Source of the DNA: Endoryza sp044226045
Lineage (GTDB): Bacteria > Bacteroidota > Bacteroidia > Chitinophagales > Chitinophagaceae
Direction: 5' to 3'
Assembly: GCA_044226045.1 (NCBI GenBank)
Contig: JBGAHR010000020.1
Coordinates: forward strand, 1 to 64,000
Length of the DNA: 64,000 nt
Below, piece after piece: positions 32,603 through 41,705 of the stretch (positions are counted from its first letter, which is position 1; each line of letters opens with the position of its first letter). Below the pieces are notes generated by a model. It worked only from the letters and a program-made list of their open reading frames with translations. It did not search any database and had not been told where the DNA came from. Both the position numbers and the translations under genes were made by a program.

Positions 32603-33361
32603 ATGATGAAACAAAGCCTGTCTACCATTGATAGTGGTCAGTCTGCGGCAGATATCGTGCGTTCGGATTACCGGGCAGCTGATATTTTCAAGAGTTATGG
32701 AATTGAGTTTTGTTGCGGCGTAAAATGGCCATTGAAATTCGTTTGTGAAAACAAGGGAATCGAACTTCCACAGATCATGAACGACCTGCACCTGGCTACC
32801 CGTGATATACGTATCTCACCTCTTCTTTCGTTCCACGAATGGCGCATCGATTTCCTGGTTGAGTACATCATCAATGTTCACCATCGATACCTGGAAAGGG
32901 TATTCCCCATTGTGGAAGACCAGCTGGAAAGATTTATTGAGGAACATCTGCGCAAGTATCCCTCACTTGATGAAGTAAGATCGGAGTTTCGCACCTTGCG
33001 AAAGATGATGATCCCCCATCTTAAACAGGAAGAAGAAATCATATTCCCCTATGTGCAACAGATTGCACATGCTTACGAAAGCAAAGAACCTTATGCGGGC
33101 CTGCTGGTGCGTACCCTTCGCAAACCGGTTGAAGACCTGATGCATCATGAACACGATGCACTGGAAGATATCCTGAGTCGTCTTCGCCGGTTGACTGATT
33201 CCTATACACCTCCTCCTGCGGCCTGCACCAGTCATATTGTTACTTTCAAATATCTGAAAGAACTGGATGATGATCTGGTTCAGCATCTCTACCTTGAAAC
33301 CAGTGTATTGTTCCCCCGGGCCATTGCCATGGAGAAGGAATTGCTGGCTCACAATGGCTGA
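32603..33361 (+). CDS. Iron-sulfur cluster repair di-iron protein (RIC, ScdA/YtfE)
   Basis: 252 residues. The N-terminal ScdA domain has the DYRAADIFKSYGIEFCCG motif with its double cysteine; the rest is a hemerythrin-like bundle with conserved histidines and glutamates in the segments VEYIINVHHRYLERVFP, MMIPHLKQEEEIIFPYV and EDLMHHEHDALEDIL. Such proteins repair iron-sulfur clusters damaged by nitric oxide or peroxide. The gene lies 53 bases after rrf2 in the same direction, so it is likely a target of that regulator. The metal ligands look complete. Confidence 0.93.
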   Translation: MMKQSLSTIDSGQSAADIVRSDYRAADIFKSYGIEFCCGVKWPLKFVCENKGIELPQIMNDLHLATRDIRISPLLSFHEWRIDFLVEYIINVHHRYLERVFPIVEDQLERFIEEHLRKYPSLDEVRSEFRTLRKMMIPHLKQEEEIIFPYVQQIAHAYESKEPYAGLLVRTLRKPVEDLMHHEHDALEDILSRLRRLTDSYTPPPAACTSHIVTFKYLKELDDDLVQHLYLETSVLFPRAIAMEKELLAHNG

Positions 33362-33415
33362 TTGTTTCTGTATCTTGCCGGTTTATAACTAACTTGTTAT
33401 TCAAACCGTTGCCTG

Positions 33416-34975
33416 ATGTCCAAAGTGAACGCCCGCCTGGTATTGTTCCTGATCATTCTGGTCATGGCTGTTTGTATGCTGCTGGCATTTGTATTCCACG
33501 CCTATGAGCTGGCTGTTTCGGGATTCCTCATAATAATTGTATTAACCGCTTTCGTTCCGGGATGGAAATCCACCCTGGCGGCTGGCCTGGTAGCGATGGT
33601 GGCCTTGACCGGCCTCGTTATTTATTTCAGGGAAAGCAACAGTGATATCCTCAAAGCATTATTGGGTCAGATCTATTCACTGCTACTGATCATATTTACC
33701 GTTACCATCATTTTTTACCTGAAACGAATGCAGCAGGCCTTCGCCCACGAGAAGACACACATGACCTCGCTGTTTGAAAATGCCACGGAAGGGATCATTC
33801 TCACCGACAGAACAGGCAAGATAGTATTGGTCAACCCGGCAGCGATGAAAATGTTTGGTTACGACGAGAACGAACTGACCGGACAGGCCATAGAAACGCT
33901 GATTCCGCAACGGTTCCATTCCAAACACCATGGCTTGAGAGAAGGATTTTACCATCATCCGGGAAACAGGAGCATGGGCACGGGTCGCGATCTTTTTGCC
34001 CGCAGAAAAGATAATACGGAATTCCCCGTTGAAGTGAGTCTCAGCCATTACCGCCAGGGGAATGAGGTTTTTGTAATTGCATTTATCGTAGACATTACCA
34101 CCCGAAAGGAAATTGAACAAAACCTCGTAAGGCAGAAACTGGAACTGGAAAACATCAGCCGGGATATAAGAAAACTCAACGCGGAACTGGAAAGCAAAGT
34201 GGAAGAACGGACACAGATTCTTAAAGAGGCATTGCAGAAACTGGAACAGTCTCAGCTCGAATTGAGTGAATCTCTTGATAAAGAACGTCAGTTGAACGAG
34301 ATCAAGAGCCGCTTTGTATCGATGGCTTCTCATGAGTTCAGAACACCTCTCAGTACGATTCTGTCTTCCGCAACGCTCGTGTCGAAATACCCGTCAACCG
34401 AAGAGTTTGATAAAAGAGAGCGTCATATCCGCCGCATACGCGATTCCGTGAATCATATGAATGAATTGCTGGAAGATTTTCTTTCACTGGGAAAACTGGA
34501 AGAAGGAAAGGTGAGCATCACTATTTCGAAGTTTAACATCCGGAATTTTGTGGAAGAAGTGGTGGATGAGATGAAAGCGCATATGAAAGCCAGCCAGCAC
34601 ATGAATGTGCAGTGTGAAGGGGAGGAAGAATTTACTACCGATAAAAGAATGCTGAAGAATATCCTGCTGAACCTGCTGTCGAACGCGATCAAGTTTTCGG
34701 GTGAAGGCAAAACGGTGCATTTATCTGTGTCCAACCGACAGGATCAACTCAGGATCGAAGTGAAAGACGAAGGCGTGGGAATACCGGAAGAAGACCAGCA
34801 GTTTCTCTTTGATACCTTTTTCAGGGCCAAGAATGCAGTGAACATCGCAGGCACCGGCCTTGGTCTCCCTATAGTAAAAAGATATGTCCATCTTCTGCAG
34901 GGCGTCGTTGAACTGAACAGTGTACTCGAGCAGGGAACAACGGTGGTGGTGAGGTTGCCGAGGCTGGAAGGTTAG
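33416..34975 (+). CDS. Membrane-bound PAS sensor histidine kinase
   Basis: 519 residues: four membrane helices in about 5-105, a PAS domain at about 110-240 (NATEGIILTDRTGKIVLVN, GTGRDLFARRKDNTEFPVEVSL), a coiled coil to about 285, HisKA with H306 in SMASHEFRTPLSTI and a HATPase with N-box LLNLLSNAIKFSG and TGLGLPIVKRYV. No receiver is attached. It follows the RIC gene by 54 bases on the same strand, so it might belong to the same stress unit, and it is the nearest kinase to the receiver-CRP regulator at 44238. The PAS ligand is unknown. Confidence 0.9.
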   Translation: MSKVNARLVLFLIILVMAVCMLLAFVFHAYELAVSGFLIIIVLTAFVPGWKSTLAAGLVAMVALTGLVIYFRESNSDILKALLGQIYSLLLIIFTVTIIFYLKRMQQAFAHEKTHMTSLFENATEGIILTDRTGKIVLVNPAAMKMFGYDENELTGQAIETLIPQRFHSKHHGLREGFYHHPGNRSMGTGRDLFARRKDNTEFPVEVSLSHYRQGNEVFVIAFIVDITTRKEIEQNLVRQKLELENISRDIRKLNAELESKVEERTQILKEALQKLEQSQLELSESLDKERQLNEIKSRFVSMASHEFRTPLSTILSSATLVSKYPSTEEFDKRERHIRRIRDSVNHMNELLEDFLSLGKLEEGKVSITISKFNIRNFVEEVVDEMKAHMKASQHMNVQCEGEEEFTTDKRMLKNILLNLLSNAIKFSGEGKTVHLSVSNRQDQLRIEVKDEGVGIPEEDQQFLFDTFFRAKNAVNIAGTGLGLPIVKRYVHLLQGVVELNSVLEQGTTVVVRLPRLEG

Positions 34976-34977
34976 GG

Positions 34978-35148
34978 CGTTTATCGTTTATCGTTTCACG
35001 TTTCACGTTGGAATGTTCCGCCTTGTTATAAAATGGGCAATTGGCATTGATTTGGGAGATACTTTTACTTCATTTTGTATGTTCTCTCATAGACGAGTCT
35101 CTGCACGGCATGAACGTGAAACGATAAACGAGAAACGTGAAACAATAA
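34978..35148. repeat. Inverted GTTTATCGTTTCACG repeats between converging genes
   Basis: The left arm at 34978-35007 is CGTTTATCGTTTATCGTTTC and ACGTTTCACG. The right arm at 35111-35148 is its reverse complement (CGTGAAACGATAAACG, GAAACGTGAAAC, AATAAAC). Both arms touch the stop codons of their flanking genes (34975 plus, 35151 minus). No gene is visible in the roughly 100-base core. Confidence 0.8.
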
Positions 35149-35150
35149 AC

Positions 35151-35864
35151 TCAAGGATGACAATTCACCGCAGCCCCACTTCCCGGCAGGTATTGGGGGC
35201 TGATAAAAGGGATTCCGAGATTGAACCCGCGCATGATCAGCAATAAGCCGGTTGCCACTATAAATACAGGGACCAGTTTCCGGGCGATGCTTCTTCCTTT
35301 CCACCCAAACATTCTTCCCCCGAAAGCTACGAGTAGCATGGCGGGCATGGTACCGGCCCCGAATGCTGCCATAAAGGAAACGCTCAGCATCACCTTGGAA
35401 AAACTAAGGGAAGCCGCCGCCGCAAGGTAAACCATTCCGCAGGGGAGCAACCCGTTCGCCATTCCCAGTAACAGAAAACCAGCCAGCCCGCGTTGCGATT
35501 GCATGACCCTTATGATCAGGGATTGCACAAAGCGATACCAGTGCGACAAAAAAGGAATTTCAATATGTTTCTTCTGAAGGAAATAAAATAAAGCCATCAG
35601 GATGATCAGCGATCCTGCGACGATGGAAAAGGTCTGCTGATAGCCGCTCAGCCAGAAACTTCTTCCGGCCAGTCCCATGACGAGACCGAGAATGGAATAA
35701 GTCAATACACGGCCCACCTGGTATAAAAGAATGGCGCCAGCCCGGCCGGCTTTGCTCATATGCTGAACCGGCAAGGCAAGGCTCAACGGTCCGCACATAC
35801 CAACACAATGCAGGCTGGATGTAATGCCCAATAAAAAACCTCCTATGATGGCAGCGGTCAGCAT
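35151..35864 (-). CDS. SafE/TauE-like membrane protein of the cbb3 cluster
   Basis: 237 residues: six to seven membrane helices beginning with AAIIGGFLLGITSSLHCVGMCGPLSLALP; the HC-GMCGP motif is typical of the COG2836 group found at the end of cco gene sets. The function is probably copper or thiol delivery in cbb3 assembly, though it is mostly inferred from context. It shares one base with the stop codon of ccoH (TAATG), which means translational coupling. Annotated elsewhere as a sulfite exporter, which the context does not support. Confidence 0.88.
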   Translation of the reverse strand: MLTAAIIGGFLLGITSSLHCVGMCGPLSLALPVQHMSKAGRAGAILLYQVGRVLTYSILGLVMGLAGRSFWLSGYQQTFSIVAGSLIILMALFYFLQKKHIEIPFLSHWYRFVQSLIIRVMQSQRGLAGFLLLGMANGLLPCGMVYLAAAASLSFSKVMLSVSFMAAFGAGTMPAMLLVAFGGRMFGWKGRSIARKLVPVFIVATGLLLIMRGFNLGIPFISPQYLPGSGAAVNCHP

Positions 35865-36301
35865 TATTTTACTGTAAGCTTTCTTTCTGAATGGTAGTTC
35901 AATCCCTGCTCGGTCCAGTCAATTTTTACTGTATAGGTACCGGAAGGAATACCGTTTTCCGGGAAAAACTGCATGCCTGATTCGTCGGGTTTTAATTCGA
36001 AGTGGCGGTCTTTCTTTTCATCATACGCGCAGTAAAACCAGATCTTGCCGGTTACGCTGCGTTTCTTCATGGCTTCCGGCATCTGCAGGGTAACAATGCC
36101 TCCTTCTTCGTTTAAAGAAACAAGGCTTCCCAGTTGATTGGCTCTTTCTGTGCCGTCGATCACCTGTTGATACTTGAGCTCATTTTTATAATAGTCTTTT
36201 TCCACCAGTTCAAAATTGGTATGCATGGCTTTGTACACCAGGAAACTCATGAGACCGGCGAAGACCACAAAAGTGACAAGTAATTTATTTCCCCAGTTCA
36301 T
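35864..36301 (-). CDS. ccoH: CcoH/FixH family protein
   Basis: 145 residues with one N-terminal membrane helix (LLVTFVVFAGLMSFLVYKAM) followed by EKDYYKNELKYQQVID, the FixH hallmark, and a periplasmic beta-rich domain ending in VKIDWTEQGLNYHSERKLTV. CcoH helps cbb3 oxidase assembly and may stay with the complex. It lies between ccoG and the SafE-like gene, 27 bases after ccoG. Confidence 0.9.
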   Translation of the reverse strand: MNWGNKLLVTFVVFAGLMSFLVYKAMHTNFELVEKDYYKNELKYQQVIDGTERANQLGSLVSLNEEGGIVTLQMPEAMKKRSVTGKIWFYCAYDEKKDRHFELKPDESGMQFFPENGIPSGTYTVKIDWTEQGLNYHSERKLTVK

Positions 36302-36328
36302 ATAAAATCATTTATTGGTTATTGTTGT

Positions 36329-37762
36329 TTATTTGGCGAAGGGTCCCAGGAAGTTTGTTTTCAGTTTCATGATTTCCTTATCGCCTTCTTTCACGGAAAC
36401 TACTAAACGCATTTTCCGCTGGGTTACATAGGATCGGGGCAGGATAATGAAGAAGGATGCTTTCTGTTGTCCTTCTTTCTGCACCAGGATATCCTTGTTG
36501 TCTGCTTCCACAATTCTGCCGGGAGCACCATCCAGGCTTAGTGTGAGCGGGATATCCCTCAGCGTTTTGTTGAATACTTTAATGGTAAAGAGATTCGACA
36601 GGCTATCCGTACCTCTTTCCTGGTACAACATGCCGGCAGCTCTTTCAATATTTCCGCCTACATCGGCGCGGGTAGCCAGCAAGGTGGTCAGTAAACCTGC
36701 AAGGATCACCAGCAGAATGGTATAGAATTTCATTCTTCCGGTATAGCGCTGTTTTTGGTTCTGAGAGATGTTATTTTCAGAAGCGTACCGAATCAGCCCC
36801 CGGTCTTTGCCAACGGCGTCCATCATAGCGTTGCAGGCGTCGATACAGGCCGTACAGCCCACACATTCCATCTGGGTTCCGTTGCGGATATCGATGCCGG
36901 TTGGACAAACTTTCACACACTGGAAGCAATCGATACAGTCGCCGGTATTGGAAGTTTCGCCGGGTTTGGGTTTGCGGTATTTTACACGAGGTTCTCCTCT
37001 TTTATAATCGTATGCAACAATCATGGAGTTGCGATCGAGCAATACGCTCTGCAATCTGCCGTAAGGACAGACCACGGTACAGGCCTGTTCGCGGAAGTAA
37101 GCATATACGCCATAAAATACAGCGGAGAACACCAGGATGGAGACGAAACCAATGAAGTGTTTGGTCAATGGCTCAGTGATGATCTTCTCCAGTTCATCCA
37201 TTCCGATGATATACGACAAAAAGAAATTGGCAATGATGAAGGAGAACAAATAGAAAACCAGGTGCTTCGTTAGTTTTTTACGGATTTTAGTTGCATTCCA
37301 TTCACTTTTTTGCAACAGCTTCTGCTCCGCCGCATCCCCTTCGATCCAGTATTCAATTTTGCGGAACAGCATTTCCATGAAGATGGTTTGCGGACAAACC
37401 CAGCCACAGAATAATCTTCCAAAGGCGGCAGTGAACAGTACGATGAAAACAATAAAAGTTACCATCGTTAGGCCGAAGATGAAGAAATCCTGCGGCCAGA
37501 AGATCTTGCCGAAAATAATAAACTTCGCTTCAAGAATGTTGAACAGGAACAGGGGTCTTCCATTCACTTTAATGAAGGGAAGCGTGAAGAAAAGAGCAAA
37601 GAAGAAATAGCTGACAACGGAACGAATATTATAGAATCTGCCTTTTGGCTTTTGAGCGAAAACCCAGATTCTCTTTCCTTTCTTATCTACAGTGGCCAGT
37701 TTGTCTCTGAAACTGGGAGCTCCGGGTCTTAATTCTGTGTCTTTGTTAGCTACTTCACTCAT
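36329..37762 (-). CDS. ccoG: CcoG/FixG cytochrome c oxidase accessory protein
   Basis: 477 residues. Several membrane helices with conserved PF-KVNGRPLFLFN and FGRLFCGWVCPQTIFME motifs lead to a ferredoxin-like domain with two cysteine clusters (CIDCFQCVKVCPTGID and CVGCTACIDACN), then a last helix and an Ig-like domain. CcoG is reported to reduce copper for insertion into the CcoN active site. It follows ccoP by 40 bases in the same operon. Confidence 0.95.
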   Translation of the reverse strand: MSEVANKDTELRPGAPSFRDKLATVDKKGKRIWVFAQKPKGRFYNIRSVVSYFFFALFFTLPFIKVNGRPLFLFNILEAKFIIFGKIFWPQDFFIFGLTMVTFIVFIVLFTAAFGRLFCGWVCPQTIFMEMLFRKIEYWIEGDAAEQKLLQKSEWNATKIRKKLTKHLVFYLFSFIIANFFLSYIIGMDELEKIITEPLTKHFIGFVSILVFSAVFYGVYAYFREQACTVVCPYGRLQSVLLDRNSMIVAYDYKRGEPRVKYRKPKPGETSNTGDCIDCFQCVKVCPTGIDIRNGTQMECVGCTACIDACNAMMDAVGKDRGLIRYASENNISQNQKQRYTGRMKFYTILLVILAGLLTTLLATRADVGGNIERAAGMLYQERGTDSLSNLFTIKVFNKTLRDIPLTLSLDGAPGRIVEADNKDILVQKEGQQKASFFIILPRSYVTQRKMRLVVSVKEGDKEIMKLKTNFLGPFAK

Positions 37763-37802
37763 TGCTCTTTCTTTTATGGGTCAGGTAATTGGGGCAACAG
37801 GG

Positions 37803-38951
37803 TTATTTCTTGATTTGTGCACTGTCTGTCTTGGTCGCGGTGCTGTCTGCTGCGGGTGCACCTTGTGGTTGTACCAGGGTTCCCTGTGGGCCTTTGGCAC
37901 CGGGTGGATTGGTTCCGTGCAGGGAAGCGACATAGGCTACCAGTTGTGCGATCTGCTTGTTGGAATAACTGTTTTGCCATTGGGGCATAGCGTTTATGCC
38001 GTATTTAATGGTTTTAAAAACACTCTTTACATCGGCGCCATGTAACCAGTAATCATCAGTGAGGTTTGGGCCTACATCACCACCACCGGTTGGTTTGTGA
38101 CAGGCAGCACAAGTGGCTACGAACATAGTCTTACCCGCTGCCAGATCTGCCGGATCTGTCAGGAGCGTAACGGTGTTCTCGTCTACTGATTCTCCTTTTT
38201 GTTTCAGGTATTCTTTGATTTTCACTTCAGCCTGGGCAACAGAGGTTTCGTATTCTTCCCTGCTGGATGGTCCTGTATGGGATACATGAAAACGCCAGAG
38301 GTAGATACCGGCAAAAATGATCGTGATGTAGAATCCATAGAGCCACCAGGGTGGAAGACGGTTATCGAGTTCGCGAATGCCATCATAATCATGACCAAGG
38401 TCAATATCTGCTTCCTGTTCGATGGATTTGAATTTGTTGAATTTTTCCCACCAGGTAAGCACTTTGCGGCCTCCGGTTACGGGGGCTCCTGCAAATTTTG
38501 CCTTCTCGTTTTTCACCAGGAACCGAATGTTGACCAGCAGGGCCAGTATCACAAAAAGCTCGAGAAACAATACAGATGACATCGTATAAAAGAGTGTCTT
38601 GCTCATTCCTCCGATGCTGTTGCTGACAGCGGCCTGTGCAGGGGAGGAAGCCGTATTATCCTGTGCGAATACGCCACCAGCCAGTAACAAAAGGGCAATC
38701 GTCATTACGACTGGTTTACTGATGGCACTTTCTTTTTGTTTTTCTTCAGATCTTTTGAAGTCGGCAGTACCTGCCAGCACATTTGCCAGCAATCCGATGA
38801 TGATCAACAGGAGGGCCATCAGGATGATCATAATAACGGCCAACGGGTTTGACAGAAGCGAGGATCCGCTGTTGTCTGCAGCCCATCCTGGCTGTGCAAT
38901 GCCAAGAAAGAAGAGCGTAGCGGCGGATGTTATCATTATTTTCCTTCGCAT
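37803..38951 (-). CDS. ccoP: cbb3 oxidase subunit CcoP (mono-haem)
   Basis: 382 residues. The N-terminal part has a signal-like helix and further helices, then the CcoP core with WWEKFNKFKSIEQEADIDLGHDYDGIRELDN and LPPWWLYGFYITIIFAGIYLW. One cytochrome c domain follows, with the single haem motif CAACH near residue 280 and a methionine in NAMPQWQ as the likely axial ligand. Classic proteobacterial CcoP has two haems; here only one CxxCH is present. The C-terminus is an alanine/threonine-rich tail. It lies 51 bases after ccoQ. Confidence 0.93.
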   Translation of the reverse strand: MRRKIMITSAATLFFLGIAQPGWAADNSGSSLLSNPLAVIMIILMALLLIIIGLLANVLAGTADFKRSEEKQKESAISKPVVMTIALLLLAGGVFAQDNTASSPAQAAVSNSIGGMSKTLFYTMSSVLFLELFVILALLVNIRFLVKNEKAKFAGAPVTGGRKVLTWWEKFNKFKSIEQEADIDLGHDYDGIRELDNRLPPWWLYGFYITIIFAGIYLWRFHVSHTGPSSREEYETSVAQAEVKIKEYLKQKGESVDENTVTLLTDPADLAAGKTMFVATCAACHKPTGGGDVGPNLTDDYWLHGADVKSVFKTIKYGINAMPQWQNSYSNKQIAQLVAYVASLHGTNPPGAKGPQGTLVQPQGAPAADSTATKTDSAQIKK

Positions 38952-39002
38952 GTTGAATATTTTTTGGGTGTTAATCTTTTCGTTTTAGAATGCAGAACCA
39001 TG

Positions 39003-39164
39003 TCAGTTTTCAAGCGGAATGTTGCTGATCTCTTTCATTTCTTTCTTGTCGGATCTCGCTACATAAATCAACATACCGGTAAAGAAGCCGACGAAGATGA
39101 CCAGGGAAAGAAGACCGTAGATATCCACTCCGGCGATCTTTTCTATATAGTTAATGAATTTCAT
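39003..39164 (-). CDS. ccoQ: CcoQ-like small cbb3 subunit
   Basis: 53 residues: KFINYIEKIAGVDIYGLLSL, one membrane helix (LSLVIFVGFFTGMLIYVA) and a charged tail with KKEMKEISNIPLE. It lies between ccoNO and ccoP, the usual place of ccoQ, and has the one-helix layout expected of that subunit, which stabilises the complex. It starts 11 bases after the ccoNO stop. Confidence 0.85.
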   Translation of the reverse strand: MKFINYIEKIAGVDIYGLLSLVIFVGFFTGMLIYVARSDKKEMKEISNIPLEN

Positions 39165-39175
39165 GTTCGCACTTT

Positions 39176-41305
39176 TTATTTGCTGGCAACAACAGAAGCC
39201 GGCTGTGATTTAATATCCCTTCCGATTCTTTGCAGGTAAGCGATCAGGGCAATGATCTCTTTATTGGAGGGGGTTTCCACTTTATCTTTTTTCAGGTTGG
39301 CAGCAATGGAATCAGCCTGGTGAGTCAGGTCTCTGTTGGCCACCTGGTCATATCCTTCCGGATACGGTACACCGAGCTTCTGCATGGCGCGAATCTTGGC
39401 AGGCGTAGAGGCGGTGTCAAGGTTATTGTCGAGCAGCCAAACATACTGAGGCATGATAGATCCGGGAGACATGGAGCGGGGATCATACATGTGGTTGTAA
39501 TGCCAGCTGTCGGGATATTTTCCACCTACTCGCGCAAGGTCGGGTCCTGTTCGCTTGCTGCCCCACTGGAAGGGGTGATCGTAAACAAACTCACCCGCTT
39601 TTGAGTATTCACCGTAGCGTGCCACTTCATCACGGAAGGGACGTACCATTTGTGAGTGACAGGTATAACAACCTTCTCTTACATAGATATCTCTTCCCTG
39701 CAATTCAAGCGGTGTATAAGGTTTCACACTGGCAATGGTGGGAATATTACTTTTTACGAGGAAGGTGGGGATCATTTCGATAGCACCACCAATGGCTACC
39801 AGGATGAGGCTCAATACAAGCATGGTAACCGGCCTTCTTTCGATCAGGCGATGCCAGTATTCTTTGTGCTTGGCCACTTCTTTTGTGAGCGCAGGAGCTT
39901 CCGCAGCTTCATCGGCAATGAAAGAACCCTTGGCTACTGTTTTGACGAGGTTGTACACCATTAATATGGCACCAACCAGGTACAGGGCGCCACCAATGCT
40001 GCGGGTAATATACATTGGTTTGATGCTGTTAACAGTGTCCATAAACTGGAACTTCAACTGTCCTTCCGGAGTAAAGGCTTTCCACATGATGCTCTGTTCG
40101 AAGCCTGCCCAGTACATGGGAACAGCATACAGGATGATACCAATGGTTCCCAGCCAAAAATGGTTGGTGGCCAGTTTTTTCGAATACAATTCGGTGCCCC
40201 ACATTTTGGGAACCATATAGTAAAGGATGGCAAAGGCGAGGAAACCATTCCAGCCTAATCCTCCGATGTGAACGTGTGCGATAGTCCAGTCGCTGAAGTG
40301 TGAGATGGCATTTACGCTTTTCAGACTCAGCATCGGTCCTTCAAAAGTGGACATACCATAACAGGTAATGGCCACTACCATGAATTTTAAAACGGGATCT
40401 TCTCTTACTTTATCCCAGGCGCCTCTGAGGGTGAACAGACCATTCAGCATACCACCCCAGCTTGGAGCGATCAGCATAACGGAGAATACAACACCGAGCG
40501 ATTGAGCCCAGTCGGGGAGGGCGGTATATAACAGGTGGTGAGGACCAGCCCAGATGTAAATAAATATCAGTGCCCAGAAGTGAATGATGGAAAGACGGTA
40601 AGAATATACCGGTCTGTTGGCTGCTTTCGGCAGAAAGTAATACATCAAACCCAGCACCGGTGTGGTCAGGAAGAAGGCCACCGCATTGTGACCATACCAC
40701 CACTGCACCAGCGCATCCTGCACACCTGCGTACCAGCTATAGCTTTTCAGGAAGCTAACCGGAATTTCAAAGGAATTAACGATGTGAAGAAGAGCAACGG
40801 TAACCCAGGTAGCGATATAGAACCAGATCGCTACATACAGGTGTCTTTCTCTTCTTTTGAGGATGGTTCCAAACATATTGATACCAAACACCACCCAAAC
40901 CAGGGTAATGGCGATATCAATAGGCCATTCCAGCTCTGCATATTCTTTACCAGTGGTGATACCAAGTAAAAGAGTGATGGCAGCTGCGGCGATGATCGCC
41001 TGCCAGCCCCAGAAATGCAGCCAGCTCAGTTTATCACTAAACATCCTGGCCTTGCAAAGGCGCTGCAGTGAATAATAAATACCGGCGAACGAGGCATTAC
41101 CCACAAAGGCAAAAATGATCGCGTTCGTGTGAAGCGGTCTCAATCGGCCAAAGGTGGTAGGAGCGAAGCCTAAACTGATGTCTGGATAATAGATCTGAAT
41201 AGCTGCCCATAAGCCGGCCAGCATACCCACAATGCCAAAAACAACGGTTGCAATACCGAATGCTTTGACGATCTTGTTATCATAGTAAAATCTTTCTACT
41301 TGCAT
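39176..41305 (-). CDS. ccoNO: Fused cbb3 oxidase subunits CcoN and CcoO
   Basis: 709 residues. Residues about 1-470 are CcoN, the 12-helix haem-copper subunit, with histidine ligands seen in RPLHTNAIIFAF, WWYGHNAVAFFLT, GPHHLLY and AHVHIGGLGWNG. Then comes a linker and CcoO with one membrane helix and the haem motif CYTCHSQMVRPF, and the family's WGSKRTGPDLARVGGKYPD and the C-terminal TxxEIxALIAYLQRIG. The fused ccoNO is typical of Bacteroidota. It is the terminal oxidase used at low oxygen, in the inner membrane. Confidence 0.96.
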   Translation of the reverse strand: MQVERFYYDNKIVKAFGIATVVFGIVGMLAGLWAAIQIYYPDISLGFAPTTFGRLRPLHTNAIIFAFVGNASFAGIYYSLQRLCKARMFSDKLSWLHFWGWQAIIAAAAITLLLGITTGKEYAELEWPIDIAITLVWVVFGINMFGTILKRRERHLYVAIWFYIATWVTVALLHIVNSFEIPVSFLKSYSWYAGVQDALVQWWYGHNAVAFFLTTPVLGLMYYFLPKAANRPVYSYRLSIIHFWALIFIYIWAGPHHLLYTALPDWAQSLGVVFSVMLIAPSWGGMLNGLFTLRGAWDKVREDPVLKFMVVAITCYGMSTFEGPMLSLKSVNAISHFSDWTIAHVHIGGLGWNGFLAFAILYYMVPKMWGTELYSKKLATNHFWLGTIGIILYAVPMYWAGFEQSIMWKAFTPEGQLKFQFMDTVNSIKPMYITRSIGGALYLVGAILMVYNLVKTVAKGSFIADEAAEAPALTKEVAKHKEYWHRLIERRPVTMLVLSLILVAIGGAIEMIPTFLVKSNIPTIASVKPYTPLELQGRDIYVREGCYTCHSQMVRPFRDEVARYGEYSKAGEFVYDHPFQWGSKRTGPDLARVGGKYPDSWHYNHMYDPRSMSPGSIMPQYVWLLDNNLDTASTPAKIRAMQKLGVPYPEGYDQVANRDLTHQADSIAANLKKDKVETPSNKEIIALIAYLQRIGRDIKSQPASVVASK

Positions 41306-41325
41306 AACCTGGAATGTTTAAGGAA

Positions 41326-41487
41326 TTATTGTTTTTTTATTGTGGAGGGTTTGTCTTCAAACAGCATTCGGGAGGCTGGTGACTGAAAGTCTTCGAACTG
41401 GCCTTTTTTTACTCCCCATAGAAAAGCAGCAAGGAAGAGAGCTGCGATGGAGATACTTGCAATGGCCAGGATGATGATTACACTCAT
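41326..41487 (-). CDS. ccoS: CcoS cbb3 maturation protein
   Basis: 53 residues, below the usual ORF length limit. One N-terminal helix (SVIIILAIASISIAALFLAAF) is followed by LWGVKKGQFEDFQSPASRML, the CcoS signature, and FEDKP. CcoS is needed for haem and copper insertion into CcoN. It lies 20 bases before ccoNO and is the first gene of the operon, 72 bases from the CRP-like site at 41559. Confidence 0.9.
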   Translation of the reverse strand: MSVIIILAIASISIAALFLAAFLWGVKKGQFEDFQSPASRMLFEDKPSTIKKQ

Positions 41488-41558
41488 AATTCGTTTTTAT
41501 CGACGTAAAAGTATAGTCGCAGTGACCGGGGACAGATAAGTTGTATCAACGGCTAAAA

Positions 41559-41570
41559 TGATTTTTGTCA
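41559..41570. promoter_or_regulatory. CRP/FNR-like site upstream of the cco operon
   Basis: TGATTTTTGTCA fits TGA-N6-TCA. It lies 72 bases from the ccoS ATG, almost the same distance as the site at 44175 has from the ccoI ATG. TTATCTGT on the minus strand at 41533-41540 could be the -7 element of a Bacteroidota promoter. Confidence 0.6.
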
Positions 41571-41651
41571 GGTGGTTGGATGCGCATAAAACACTGTTGA
41601 TTAAATAGTCCGGCTTTGTAGTATTCCAACTACCCGCGATTCAATAAAAAA

Positions 41652-41678
41652 GGGCATCCCGCTCTTAATTGGATGCCC
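41652..41678 (-). terminator. Terminator of ccoI
   Basis: GGGCATCC and GGATGCCC form a perfect 8-bp stem around CGCTCTTAATT. The A-run at 41645-41651 is a T-run on the minus strand, and the hairpin is 28 bases after the ccoI stop. Confidence 0.88.
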
Positions 41679-41705
41679 CGGATGACTGACAATCGCCATG
41701 ACTCT

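Noticed and set aside
35151..35864. Sulfite exporter
   Set aside because: The family name TauE/SafE is generic; overlap with ccoH and the HC-GMCGP motif point to cbb3 assembly.
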